Assembly: GCF_001598415.1 (NCBI RefSeq)
Contig: NZ_BCYX01000024.1
Coordinates: 1-64,000, forward strand
DNA: 64,000 bases
Direction of reading: 5' to 3'
Origin: Sphingomonas mali NBRC 15500
GTDB lineage: Bacteria; Pseudomonadota; Alphaproteobacteria; Sphingomonadales; Sphingomonadaceae
The notes beneath the pieces are model-generated. The model ran no database searches and had not been told where the DNA came from. It saw only the letters and a list, made by a program, of their open reading frames with translations. Position 1 is the stretch's first letter; each line of letters starts with the position of its first letter. The position numbers and the translations under genes are program-made. Of this stretch, positions 55,638 to 64,000 are shown in pieces.

Positions 55638-56566
55638 ATCGCCGCCGGTTCGGCCGCGTCGGGCGTTTCACCGGCCGTATCCGGTTCGATCGCGAGCAGC
55701 ACCGAGGCGGCGAGCGCAAGTGCGAGGCCGACGATCTTGAGCGTATCGGGCATCACGCCGAGCGCGATCAGCGAGATGATTGCGGTGGCGAGCGGCGCGC
55801 CGGCATTGGACAGCGGCGCGACGATGATCGCCTTGCCGTAGCGAAAGGCGAACACGAGGGTGAGCGCGCCGATCGCGTTCAGCACCTGGATCCCGGCGGC
55901 GAGCGCCGGGCCGTCCCAGCCCCAGTTCACCGGGCGCGAGCGGTCGGTGAGGAACCACGCCACCGGCACCAGCAGCAGCCCGGCGATCATCATGTAGAAG
56001 AAGATGCCCTCGGCCGACATGTGGTTGTTGGCCGATTTCATGAAATAGGCCTGTACGCCCCAGCAGAGCATGACGATCAGCGCGAGGACGAACCAGGTCG
56101 ACCCGGTGGTCGCGGCGCCGTCGGCGGGAGTGTAGTTGAAGATCGGCAGCGCGATCAGCGCCAGCGCGATACCGGCCAGACCGAGCTTGCCGGTACGCTC
56201 TCCGAGCAAGGCGTATGACATGACGATCGTCACCAGCGGCGACAGCGAGATGATGGGGAAGATCAAATAGGCCGGTCCACGCGTCACCGCATAGAACAGC
56301 ACCATCTGTCCACCGGCCCCGAGCAGCCCGACCGCCATGCCATAAGCGATCGCGCGCCAGCTCCGCTCGAGCTTGCCGCCGCTCATGCGCAGCGCGATGA
56401 ACGCGGGCGGGATCATTGTCAGCGCCCAGACGCAATAGACCAGGGTGTCGGGAAAGCCGTGCTTGGACGATTGATCTGAAAAGGCACCCCAGATGCCCCA
56501 CAGGACGACGGTGACCAGCGCGTGGAATAGCCAGGCGCGGCCGGCCGGGGCGGGGGTGGCGGTCAT
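55634..56566 (-). CDS. DMT-superfamily (EamA) permease, probable sugar or amine transporter
   Basis: A 310-residue inner-membrane permease with ten predicted helices in two EamA repeats, for example LFHALVTVVLWGIWGAF at the start and LVLAIIVML-like and LKIVGLALALAASVLLAI later. The family exports or imports small metabolites; RhaT-type members import sugars. Its start overlaps the GH36 stop by 4 nt (ATGA), so it is coupled to that secreted glycosidase. The likely job is uptake of the monosaccharide released in the periplasm. DMT members mostly export, so the direction is uncertain. Confidence 0.85.
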   Translation of the reverse strand: MTATPAPAGRAWLFHALVTVVLWGIWGAFSDQSSKHGFPDTLVYCVWALTMIPPAFIALRMSGGKLERSWRAIAYGMAVGLLGAGGQMVLFYAVTRGPAYLIFPIISLSPLVTIVMSYALLGERTGKLGLAGIALALIALPIFNYTPADGAATTGSTWFVLALIVMLCWGVQAYFMKSANNHMSAEGIFFYMMIAGLLLVPVAWFLTDRSRPVNWGWDGPALAAGIQVLNAIGALTLVFAFRYGKAIIVAPLSNAGAPLATAIISLIALGVMPDTLKIVGLALALAASVLLAIEPDTAGETPDAAEPAAI

Positions 56567-58656
56567 GCGGCATCTCCTGCGGGGGTCGCCTCGATGACGA
56601 GGAAGCGCTCGAAACTGGCGTTGATCTTGTTGCTGGCGGCGCTGACGGTGCCGAGCGGCGCGCCGGTGAAGCTGTCGGTCAGCCGGTAGGATTCCTTGCC
56701 GAGCCCGCGCAATTCGATCGGCCCGGTCCAGGTCTTGGCATAGAAGGCATAATGCAGCTTGCCGTCGGCCGCGACGACATGCCCCTCGGGCTTGTCGAAG
56801 CCGATGTCATAGAGTTCCCCGAGATACTGCCCCCTGGACAGCATGTTGCGGCGGTAGAGCGCGATCCACTTGCGCCACAGCCGTTCCTTGTCGGGAGTCA
56901 GTACGAAGCCGCCCGGCGGCAATTTGTCGTTGGGCTTGTCGGTGTCCTTGGGCCAGGTGAACTTGGTCGAGGGGATGGCGCCGATCCCATAGGTCGAGGC
57001 GAAATCGTCGCCGCCGTCACTCAATTCGACATGGTCCCCGCTATACGGCGCCGACGGGCCCATGATCGCCTTGAAAGTCTTGCCCTTGAGGCGCACCTGC
57101 CACGACGATTCAGGATCGGACGCCGGCGTATTGTTCATCGCGGGGATGTTGAAGAAGGCGAAGGAATCGCCGCACGGGCAGATTTCGACATTGGCGTTCG
57201 GGTTGATGCCGATCACGGTATCGTAGATCGCCTTCCAGAAATCCTGCAGCTTCTCGACCGATTCCTCGGGCCGCTTGTGATTGTGCGCTGGGTTGTAGCA
57301 GGGGGCGACCCCGTTGAGGTCCTGACCGTCGATCTTGAGGCCTTCGAACCCCCAGTCGCCGACGATCCGCCGCATGACGGTCTTGAAATACTCGACCGTC
57401 GGCGGATAGGCCGGGCACAAGGTGTAGCTGTTCCACCAACTCACATTCTGCGCAGCGCCGCTGGCGTCGAGCAGCAGCATGTCGCGATGGTCGCGCATCA
57501 GGTCGCTGGCCGGGGTCGCCGACAAGGGCGAGATCCACAATTTGGGCCGCATGCCATAGGTCTTGATGCGGTCCGCCATCGCCTTCATGTCCGCATCGCC
57601 GCCGGGAAACCGGCTGGTGTCCGCGACCCAGTCGCCGATCGCCTTTTGCCAGCCGTCGTCGAGCACCGCCCATTCGCACCCGACCGCCTTCGCCTTGTCG
57701 AGCGTGCCATAGACTTGGTCGGGGGTGACGTTGCGCTCATAGCCCCAGGCGCACCAGATCGGCGCATAGCTTGATTCGGGGATCGCGGGGGCAGCGAGCC
57801 CGCGCTCGGCCATGATCCGGCGATAGGCGTCCAGCGGCGCGAAATGGTCGCCGCGATGCGCCATGATGAAGGTCTCGGGCAGGGTCACCTTTTCGCCCGG
57901 TGCGAGCAGGATCGGCTGGTCGCCCTCGATCGCGATCCGCGTGCCGCCCGGCTGCGACGCCACCGGCAACGCGATTAGCCTGGGGACGGTCTCGACATGC
58001 CCGACCGCCAGCCCGACGTCGGGGCGCCATACTGCCGCCACGGGCGTGCCGCCGCCATAATCGGAGCCGTTCATGCCCATGTAATTGCGCTGCTGGAAAT
58101 CGTGCCGGACGCGTTGCACCCAGTCGCGGCGATCGGGATGCGACGCGCCCGAAAAGGTCCAGGCGCCCTCGGGGTGCGCGAGCAGCAGATGCGCCGCCGA
58201 CCACCAGGCCGCGATCACCAGCGGCGTCTTGCCGAGATTGCGGTACTGCACCGTCATCAGCGCCGAGCCTGGCAGCGAGGGGTGGAACACCAGGTCGATA
58301 CGCTTTTCGAGCCGCCCCTCGGCCACACCGCGCAGGGTGTGGCGGCGGCCGCCGCCGCGGACATCGACGGGTGTAGCCCCGCTATCGCCAAGCAGCACGA
58401 ATCGGTCGAGAACCGACCCGTCGGCTAGCCGTACACCCTCCGCGCTCTCGAACGCGGTCAGCTGCCGTCCTTCGCGCGACAGCCGCGATCGGAGTGCGCC
58501 GTCGAACTCGATCGTCAGGATGCCGTCCGAGGCAGTTGCCGTCGCGCCGGTGAAGGCCAGCGCCGGGACCGATGGTATCAGCCCTGTCATCACCGCTGTC
58601 GTGCCGCATAGCAGGCCGGTCAGCGTCGATCTGCGTGTCAGTGTGGCGCGTGCCAT
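56563..58656 (-). CDS. GH36-type alpha-galactosidase/galactosaminidase-like enzyme, Tat-exported
   Basis: A 697-residue secreted glycosidase. The leader LTRRSTLTGLLCGTTAVM looks like a twin-arginine signal. The barrel shows WAVLDDGWQ, KLWISPLSATP, the nucleophile in FEGLKIDGQD (about D443), and ANVEICPCGDSFAFFN with the following DPESSWQ as acid/base region. The domain order (N-terminal beta-sandwich, barrel, C-terminal beta domain) fits GH36. KIDGQ in place of the usual KWDMN at the nucleophile marks a divergent branch. GH36 includes alpha-galactosidases, alpha-N-acetylgalactosaminidases and a galactosaminidase. It is the first gene of the leftward operon. Confidence 0.82.
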   Translation of the reverse strand: MARATLTRRSTLTGLLCGTTAVMTGLIPSVPALAFTGATATASDGILTIEFDGALRSRLSREGRQLTAFESAEGVRLADGSVLDRFVLLGDSGATPVDVRGGGRRHTLRGVAEGRLEKRIDLVFHPSLPGSALMTVQYRNLGKTPLVIAAWWSAAHLLLAHPEGAWTFSGASHPDRRDWVQRVRHDFQQRNYMGMNGSDYGGGTPVAAVWRPDVGLAVGHVETVPRLIALPVASQPGGTRIAIEGDQPILLAPGEKVTLPETFIMAHRGDHFAPLDAYRRIMAERGLAAPAIPESSYAPIWCAWGYERNVTPDQVYGTLDKAKAVGCEWAVLDDGWQKAIGDWVADTSRFPGGDADMKAMADRIKTYGMRPKLWISPLSATPASDLMRDHRDMLLLDASGAAQNVSWWNSYTLCPAYPPTVEYFKTVMRRIVGDWGFEGLKIDGQDLNGVAPCYNPAHNHKRPEESVEKLQDFWKAIYDTVIGINPNANVEICPCGDSFAFFNIPAMNNTPASDPESSWQVRLKGKTFKAIMGPSAPYSGDHVELSDGGDDFASTYGIGAIPSTKFTWPKDTDKPNDKLPPGGFVLTPDKERLWRKWIALYRRNMLSRGQYLGELYDIGFDKPEGHVVAADGKLHYAFYAKTWTGPIELRGLGKESYRLTDSFTGAPLGTVSAASNKINASFERFLVIEATPAGDAA

Positions 58657-59001
58657 TGGTTCCTCGCCGCTTCGCCGCCCGGTTTTCTACGGGCGCGTTC
58701 GAGACGAGTTTGCACAGGGTCCGGATGATAAGCAAACGAAAACGAGCCCGCTTCACTCGTTTTGTTTCGTTTTAACTCGGCGCGACGGGGAGGGTTTAAA
58801 CGCATGCGGCGCCAGCCAAATTAGATAACAGAACGTTGATTCTATGGTGAAAAATGGAAGGTGCAGCCGACAGGAAAGACCCGCTACCAATGCGGTTTCA
58901 GCCGACGCATTGCCATAATATGACAAAAAGGGGTTGCGTTGTGCAAAAACCGATCACAGAATGAAACATAGTGAAATTTACGGCTGATTGAGGGGATAAT
59001 C
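58657..59001. promoter_or_regulatory. Divergent promoter region with DeoR-type boxes
   Basis: These 345 bp between GH36 and the TonB receptor hold three AT-rich boxes: AGCAAACGAAAACGAG (58731-58746), CTCGTTTTGTTTCGTTTT (58756-58773) and GAATGAAACATAGTGAAAT (58959-58977). The first two face each other as an inverted pair near the GH36 side. The last lies 22 bp before the receptor ATG. No gene is present. Confidence 0.6.
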
Positions 59002-61938
59002 ATGGCCTCACGTCTTCTTCTGCGTACCAATGCCAGCATCCTCGCCGTGGCGCTGGCATCGATTCCCGTGGCGGCAATGGCCCAAACCCAGCCCGAGACT
59101 CCGCCGCAGGCTCAGCCCCAATCGTCGCCGGACACTCTGTCGGATACCGCCGCGGCGGATCGCGCGGCAAACGATATCGTCGTCACCGGCATCCGCGGCA
59201 GCCTCGACAAGTCGGTCGAGATCAAGCGCAGTGCGACCGTCGTACTCGATTCGGTCAACGCGACTGAGCTCGGCCGCTTCCCCGACAGCGACGTCGCCGA
59301 CTCGCTGCAACATATCACGGGCATCACCATCAACCGCACGACGGGCGGCGAAGGCCAGTATGTCAGCGTCCGCGGTCTCGGCTCGCAATACAATATCACG
59401 ACGCTCAACGACCGCATCCTGGCGACCGACGACGATGGCCGCGACTTCGCCTTCGACATCCTGCCTTCGGACGTGATTTCCGGGGCCGACGTGCTCAAGT
59501 CGCCCCAGGCCAGCGCCACCGAGGGCAGTATCGGCGGCACCGTCAACCTGCGGTCGGCGCGGCCGTTCGATCATACCGGCTTCCACATCGCCGCGCGCGC
59601 CGAGGGCAATTTCAACCAGATGTCGCGCTATGGCGGCTACAAGGTGTCCGGCTTCATCAGCGACACCAACAACTCGGGCACGTTCGGTGCGCTGCTGGGG
59701 GTGGTATGGTCGGACCAGAAGTTCCGCACCGACGCGCTAAATTACTCGTCCTGGGATTCCAGCAGCCCTGGCGTCTGGCCGGTCGGGCCGACGCCCGATT
59801 CACCGCCGCCCGCCAATGCGCAGCCGGTTGTCGGCCTGTGCTGCATCCAGTTCGGTTCGGTGGTCGACCGCAAGAAGAGGTTCGCGCTGACCGGGACGCT
59901 GGAATGGCGTCCGGCGAGCAACCTGCACGTCACCGTCGACGGCATGTACACCAAGCTGAACGATCCGCAGGTGGCGTACAACCAGTCCTATTTCCCAGGA
60001 TTCACTTATGACCAGAACGGCACGCCCGAATGGTCGAACGTCACGGTCCAGAACGGATTCATCACCAAGTTCACGACCAACAATTTCACCCCGGAACTGG
60101 TCAACCAGACGATCCACCGCGTCGTCGACACCTATTTGATCGGCGCCAATGTCCAGTGGGATGCATCGTCGAAATTGTCGTTCCGTGCCGACGCCTATCG
60201 CTCGCAGGCGAACAGGCCGGAGGGCGGGACCGACACCTTCCTGACCGCAGGGCTCGTCTCACCGACTCCCTACAACCAGAACACCCTGACCTTCTCGGCC
60301 AATCCGAACGCGATGCCGAACATCAGCGTCACGCTGCCGGACGGGTCGGACTATGCGACCGCGCTCGCCTCGGGCAAGCTCGACAACCAGAATCTGTGGA
60401 GCACGCATTATGACGGGCTGTCTGGTTTCTCGATCAAGGACACGGTCACCGGAGCCAAGCTGGACGGCACCTACACGGTCGACAACAGCATCCTGAAGAG
60501 CATCAGCTTCGGTGGCGCCTATCTCAAGCGGTCGAAGTCGCGGCGCGACGTCAGCAACGACTGGACCAACGGGTCCAGTCAATACAGCTCGCTCTACAAC
60601 ACCATGCCCGGCCAGCCGGGGCCGATCACCTTTGGGTCGATGGGCCAGAACGTCATCTCGACATTCAATTTCCCCAACTTCTTCTCCGGTGCCGGCGGCA
60701 GCTTCCCGACCACCATGCTGGCGATCAATGCCCAGAGTTTGCTCGCAGGGCTGAAGTCGCTCGACGGCACTCCGAACTATACGTCGGGCACGGGCGTCTA
60801 TAATTTCGCCGACACCTTGCCGCAATTCAACGCGGTGAACTCGTACGTCGTCAGCGAGCGCACCTTGTCCGGCTATATCGAGGCCACGTTCGGCGGGCGC
60901 CGCTGGAACGGGAATATCGGCCTGCGTCTGGTCAATACGCAGACCACCGCCTCGACCGCGATCAACAAGATTATTTCGGTCACCGTCGCCGATACCGCCA
61001 ATCCGACCGCCTCCGCGGTGGTCGAATATTCGGACGCGACGCCGATCTCGGCACACGGCAGCTATACGATCCCGCTGCCGTCTATGAACTTCAATTACGG
61101 CTTCACCGACAATCTTCACCTGCGCCTGGCCGTCGCCGAGACGATCGCGCGGCCGAACCTCAACCAGTTCGCACCGACCCAGACCGACAATAGCAGCAAC
61201 CAGGATTACGTCGTCAGCTATAGCGGCAACGTGAACCTGAAACCGATCAAGTCGTGGCAGGCCGACGCGTCGCTCGAATGGTATTATCATCGCAATGACA
61301 TGGTGTCGGTCGCGCTGTTCGGGAAAAAGCTGCGCAACGACATCACCTCGGTCGAGGTCAACAATGTCGATATCGGCGCGGTCGGCTGTTTCAACGGCAA
61401 GCCCTGCGCGCCGTTGCTGTACAGCGTGGTCCAGCCGATCAACGGCGACGACGCCAAGATCTACGGCGTCGAGTTCAGCTGGCAGCACATGCTGAAGAAC
61501 GGCTTCGGCATCCGCGCGCAATTCACCCACACCTGGAGCCAGACGACGATCAACGGCCAGGATGCCGGGCAGGAAGCGGGCGTCTCGCCGACCACCTGGT
61601 CGATCAATCCGTTCTATGAAAAGGGTCCGATCTCGCTCAGCGTGTCCTGGGATCATTCGAGCTCGTTCGTCTATGCGAACTTCACCGAGGTCGATGGCAT
61701 CCCCGCGATCGCCAGCGCCTATGACTGGGTGACCGCGACCGCGTCGTTCAACATCACCAAGCGGATCAAACTGTATGTCGAGGGACGCAACCTGACCAAT
61801 TCGATCGTGCGGACCTATCTCAACGGCGACCGCAACATCGTCTGGGCGTCGGGCGCGGTCGGCACGGGCAGCAGCGTCGGCGCCGGCTATACCGCGTATG
61901 GCCGGACCTTCACCGCCGGGGTGCGCTTCGGGTTCTGA
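59002..61938 (+). CDS. TonB-dependent receptor (Xanthomonas/Caulobacter carbohydrate type)
   Basis: A 978-residue outer-membrane receptor. A Sec signal ends at VAAMAQ (about residue 29). A proline/glutamine-rich linker leads to the TonB-box-like DIVVTGIRGSLDKSVEIKR and the plug (FPDSDVADSLQHITGITINR, SVRGLGSQYN, GGTVNLRSARPF), all typical of the TonB-Xanth-Caul subfamily of sugar receptors. The barrel ends in an aromatic residue (GVRFGF). It is divergent from the amino-sugar operon and shares its putative DeoR boxes, so it should import the oligosaccharide that the operon degrades. Confidence 0.94.
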   Translation: MASRLLLRTNASILAVALASIPVAAMAQTQPETPPQAQPQSSPDTLSDTAAADRAANDIVVTGIRGSLDKSVEIKRSATVVLDSVNATELGRFPDSDVADSLQHITGITINRTTGGEGQYVSVRGLGSQYNITTLNDRILATDDDGRDFAFDILPSDVISGADVLKSPQASATEGSIGGTVNLRSARPFDHTGFHIAARAEGNFNQMSRYGGYKVSGFISDTNNSGTFGALLGVVWSDQKFRTDALNYSSWDSSSPGVWPVGPTPDSPPPANAQPVVGLCCIQFGSVVDRKKRFALTGTLEWRPASNLHVTVDGMYTKLNDPQVAYNQSYFPGFTYDQNGTPEWSNVTVQNGFITKFTTNNFTPELVNQTIHRVVDTYLIGANVQWDASSKLSFRADAYRSQANRPEGGTDTFLTAGLVSPTPYNQNTLTFSANPNAMPNISVTLPDGSDYATALASGKLDNQNLWSTHYDGLSGFSIKDTVTGAKLDGTYTVDNSILKSISFGGAYLKRSKSRRDVSNDWTNGSSQYSSLYNTMPGQPGPITFGSMGQNVISTFNFPNFFSGAGGSFPTTMLAINAQSLLAGLKSLDGTPNYTSGTGVYNFADTLPQFNAVNSYVVSERTLSGYIEATFGGRRWNGNIGLRLVNTQTTASTAINKIISVTVADTANPTASAVVEYSDATPISAHGSYTIPLPSMNFNYGFTDNLHLRLAVAETIARPNLNQFAPTQTDNSSNQDYVVSYSGNVNLKPIKSWQADASLEWYYHRNDMVSVALFGKKLRNDITSVEVNNVDIGAVGCFNGKPCAPLLYSVVQPINGDDAKIYGVEFSWQHMLKNGFGIRAQFTHTWSQTTINGQDAGQEAGVSPTTWSINPFYEKGPISLSVSWDHSSSFVYANFTEVDGIPAIASAYDWVTATASFNITKRIKLYVEGRNLTNSIVRTYLNGDRNIVWASGAVGTGSSVGAGYTAYGRTFTAGVRFGF

Positions 61939-61950
61939 CGATCGGCGTCA

Positions 61951-61979
61951 GGGGCGGTCCGGTCGATCCGGTCCGCCCC
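61951..61979. terminator. Hairpin between TonB receptor and DeoR genes
   Basis: GGGGCGG-T-CCGG pairs with CCGG-T-CCGCCCC around loop TCGAT, with one T-T mismatch. No U-run. It is placed to stop both converging transcripts. Confidence 0.6.
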
Positions 61980-62018
61980 ATCTCTGCCGGCGGCCAAGGG
62001 CAGGCGCCGCCTCGCGGT

Positions 62019-62789
62019 TCAGGCGATGCGGATCTGACAGCCGAGCTTGCTTGCCTGATCCAGGCTGTCTTCGGGCGCGCCGGCGTCGGTGATCAGCACG
62101 TTCACTTCCTCGAGGCCCATGATGCGGTGAAGGCACGTGCGGCCGAACTTGCTGCTATCGGTCACTGCAACGACTTCGCGGGCGACGCTAGCCATCTTGC
62201 GATTGAGCGCGGCCTCGGCCTCGAAATGCGTGGTGATGCCGCGCTGGAGATCGATACCGTCGACGCCGAGGAACAGCCTGTCGACCTGCAGGCTGTCGAG
62301 CGCCGCCTCGGTCTGCCCGCCGTAAAATGCCATGTTCTTGCGACGCAACCGGCCGCCGAGCAGGACGATCTCGATATTCTTCTTGTGGACCAGCTGGCCC
62401 AGGATATCGGCGTCGTTGGTCACGACGACGATGTCGGTATCGTCGGGCAGGAAGCGTGCGATCTGCGCAGTCGTCGTGCCGGAATCGAGGATGATCGCCT
62501 CGCCCGGTTTCACCATCGAGGCGGCAAGGCGGCCGATCCGTTCCTTTTCGGACATGTGCAGGACGCGCTTGGTGTCGACCGGGTCCTCATCGGCCACGCC
62601 GATCACGCCCGCCGCGACGGCGCCACCATAACAGCGCACGGAAACGCCGCGCGCCTCGAGGAACGCCAGGTCCTTGCGGATCGTCTGGGTGGAAACCTGG
62701 AACTGCTCGGACAGGGAATGCACCTGGACGCTGCCCTGGTCCTGCAGCATCCCGATGATTTCCTGACGTCGCCGACTTGTATCCCGCAT
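62019..62789 (-). CDS. DeoR-family transcriptional regulator (AgaR-like)
   Basis: A 256-residue DeoR/GlpR-type regulator. The helix-turn-helix (RRRQEIIGMLQDQGSVQVHSL, then VSTQTIRKDLAFLEARG) is at residues 5-50. The sugar-phosphate sensor domain has ILDSGTTTAQIARFL, VVTNDADI, LLGGRLRRKN and VDRLFLGVDGIDL. The start is ATG 62789, 4 nt after AGGAGG; an adjacent ATG at 62792 is possible. Such repressors respond to phosphorylated sugars, here perhaps galactosamine- or tagatose-phosphate. Sites resembling those of AgaR stand before each local transcription unit, including its own. Confidence 0.9.
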   Translation of the reverse strand: MRDTSRRRQEIIGMLQDQGSVQVHSLSEQFQVSTQTIRKDLAFLEARGVSVRCYGGAVAAGVIGVADEDPVDTKRVLHMSEKERIGRLAASMVKPGEAIILDSGTTTAQIARFLPDDTDIVVVTNDADILGQLVHKKNIEIVLLGGRLRRKNMAFYGGQTEAALDSLQVDRLFLGVDGIDLQRGITTHFEAEAALNRKMASVAREVVAVTDSSKFGRTCLHRIMGLEEVNVLITDAGAPEDSLDQASKLGCQIRIA

Positions 62790-62952
62790 CATGCCTCCTG
62801 CGCGATTTCTAGCGGCAAAGCGTGGATCGCTCCATGCGTTTTCTTTCGGTGATGGCGGAACGGGCGGCCCCCAGCAGGACTGCGAGCGCCTGTGCCTTTC
62901 TCCTTTTGCCGTCGAGGGGCGGCGTATCACCCCTCGATGAAAATCAAGTATA

Positions 62953-63035
62953 AAATGAAACATATCCAAAACGGTTTGCACCCCATCGTCTGATAATGCT
63001 AGGCTTTATGGAGTTGGTATATTTCATTTCATATT
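62953..63035. promoter_or_regulatory. Divergent promoter with two DeoR-type boxes
   Basis: In the 264-bp gap between deoR and the amidohydrolase gene, AAATGAAACATAT (62953-62965) faces the deoR side and TATATTTCATTTCATATT (63018-63035) lies 19 bp before the amidohydrolase ATG. Both match the box before the TonB receptor gene. Confidence 0.58.
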
Positions 63036-63053
63036 GAATTCAAAGGAGGGGTT

Positions 63054-64000
63054 ATGCGGTTGCACGGTAGCTTGATAGCGGCGTCGATGCTGTCCTTGGT
63101 GGCGGCTTACGCCCAGCCGGTGCAGGCGCAGGCGCAGGCGCAGGCTAGCCGTCAGGCAACCTATAGCGAGGCCGATTTTGCCCGTGTCCCCAAATTCGAT
63201 GCGCATGTGCATGACAATGTCGCGCGGACCGCCTTCATCGACATCGCGCGCAAGGACGGTTTCGAGCTGCTGTCGATCAACGTGGACTATCCCGATTTTC
63301 CTCCGCTGAAGTTGCAGGCGAAGGCGGCCGAGGAGCATGAAGCGCAGGATCCGAAGATCTTCCACTTTGCCACGGCATTCTCGATGGATGGGTTCGGCGA
63401 GCCGGGTTGGAGCGAGCGCGCGATCGCCACGATCGACGCCGCGGTCGCCAAGGGCGCGGTCGCGGTCAAGGTGTGGAAGAATATCGGCATGGTCGTGAAG
63501 GACAAGGACGGCAAGCGCGTCTTCCTCGACGATCCACGCTTCGACGCCGTCATGGCGCATATCGAGAAGATCGGCATTCCGCTGATCGCGCATCAGGGCG
63601 AGCCGCTCAATTGCTGGCTGCCGCTCGACAAGATGACGACCGACAATGATCGCGGCTATTTCCGCGATCATCCGCAATATTACATGTACTTACACCCCGA
63701 AGAGCCGAGCTATGAGATGCTGATGGCGGCGCGGGACCGTTTCGTCGCCTTTCATCCCAAGCTGTCGTTCGTCGGGGCGCATATGGCGAGCCTGGAATGG
63801 AGCGTCGACCGGCTGGCGGTTTTCCTCGACCGCTTCCCCAATGCTAACGTCGATCTCGCCGCGCGCATGACCCAGATTCAATATCAGTCGAACCAGGATT
63901 ACGAGAAAGTCCGCGCCTTTTTCATCAAATACCAGGATCGGTTGATGTATGGCACCGACGTCGCCGACAATCCGCCGGATCCGAGCAAGCCGGTCGAGAA
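63054..64000 (+). CDS. Secreted amidohydrolase_2-family protein (cut by window end)
   Basis: The first 315 residues of an amidohydrolase; no stop is reached. AAAGGAGGGG precedes the ATG. A Sec signal (LIAASMLSLVAAYAQPVQA) ends in a Gln-Ala repeat coded by tandem CAGGCG. VPKFDAHVHDN holds the HxH metal ligands, AVAVKVWKNIG the barrel lysine region, LIAHQGEP and VGAHMASLEW later histidines, and MYGTDVADNP the terminal aspartate. The family hydrolyses lactones or amides, or decarboxylates. Under a putative DeoR box it belongs to the amino-sugar regulon, so it might open a lactone made by sugar oxidation; this is inference. Confidence 0.85.
   Translation, partial: MRLHGSLIAASMLSLVAAYAQPVQAQAQAQASRQATYSEADFARVPKFDAHVHDNVARTAFIDIARKDGFELLSINVDYPDFPPLKLQAKAAEEHEAQDPKIFHFATAFSMDGFGEPGWSERAIATIDAAVAKGAVAVKVWKNIGMVVKDKDGKRVFLDDPRFDAVMAHIEKIGIPLIAHQGEPLNCWLPLDKMTTDNDRGYFRDHPQYYMYLHPEEPSYEMLMAARDRFVAFHPKLSFVGAHMASLEWSVDRLAVFLDRFPNANVDLAARMTQIQYQSNQDYEKVRAFFIKYQDRLMYGTDVADNPPDPSKPVE

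Noticed and set aside
60259..61656. 465-codon minus-strand frame in the second TonB receptor gene
   Set aside because: Antisense shadow; the receptor barrel frame is continuous on the other strand.
63121..63146. Tandem CAGGCG in the amidohydrolase signal region
   Set aside because: A short hexamer run coding Gln-Ala just after the signal peptide; common low-complexity, not a separate element.

Overview
The window looks like chromosome of a sphingomonad (Sphingomonas or a close relative, Alphaproteobacteria). The support is high GC with strong codon bias, two large TonB-dependent receptors with no SusD partner, many twin-arginine (Tat) leaders on periplasmic glycosidases, PhaB and HemH housekeeping genes, and hairpin repeats of the kind common in sphingomonad intergenic DNA. 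I saw no tRNA, rRNA, CRISPR array, prophage or intact insertion sequence.

Layout. (1) 0.1-5.6 kb: a molybdenum hydroxylase large subunit, ferrochelatase, acetoacetyl-CoA reductase and a Tat-exported amidohydrolase. (2) 5.7-22.7 kb: a glycan locus. A GntR/HutC regulator and a GH2 beta-galactosidase run leftward. A GH20 hexosaminidase, GH2 beta-mannosidase, GH3, GH29 fucosidase operon and then a TonB receptor run rightward. The five activities match the non-alpha-mannose linkages of a plant-type complex N-glycan. (3) 22.7-25.5 kb: an RTX protein bracketed by two direct copies of a 30-nt repeat, and a GNAT acetyltransferase. (4) 25.7-32 kb: GH27 and an acetylesterase-like hydrolase, divergent from a GH31 enzyme, with a perfect LacI-type palindrome between them. 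(5) 32.3-48.1 kb: accessory redox and signalling genes: an orphan cytochrome b, an Rrf2 regulator, two response regulators, two histidine kinases, two NmrA-type reductases, a GST, alpha/beta hydrolases, a ferritin-like protein, a gene-fusion scar and an MBL hydrolase. (6) 48.4-64 kb: an amino-sugar locus.

The most interesting part is region 6. Eight tightly packed leftward genes encode a GH36-type glycosidase, a DMT permease, an AgaZ/KbaZ-type protein, an AgaS-type sugar-phosphate deaminase/isomerase, a BadF-type sugar kinase, a periplasmic cytochrome c, a Tat-exported flavin amine oxidase and a Tat-exported TIM-barrel-like protein. They are flanked by a divergent TonB receptor, a DeoR regulator and a secreted amidohydrolase. 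A/T-rich repeats (ATGAAAC-like) lie in front of every inferred transcription unit and probably are the DeoR operators. Joining an amine oxidase and cytochrome c to galactosamine-type catabolism suggests periplasmic oxidation of an amino sugar; this is inference.

All functions come from reading motifs and family resemblance in the translated sequence. No database search was possible.
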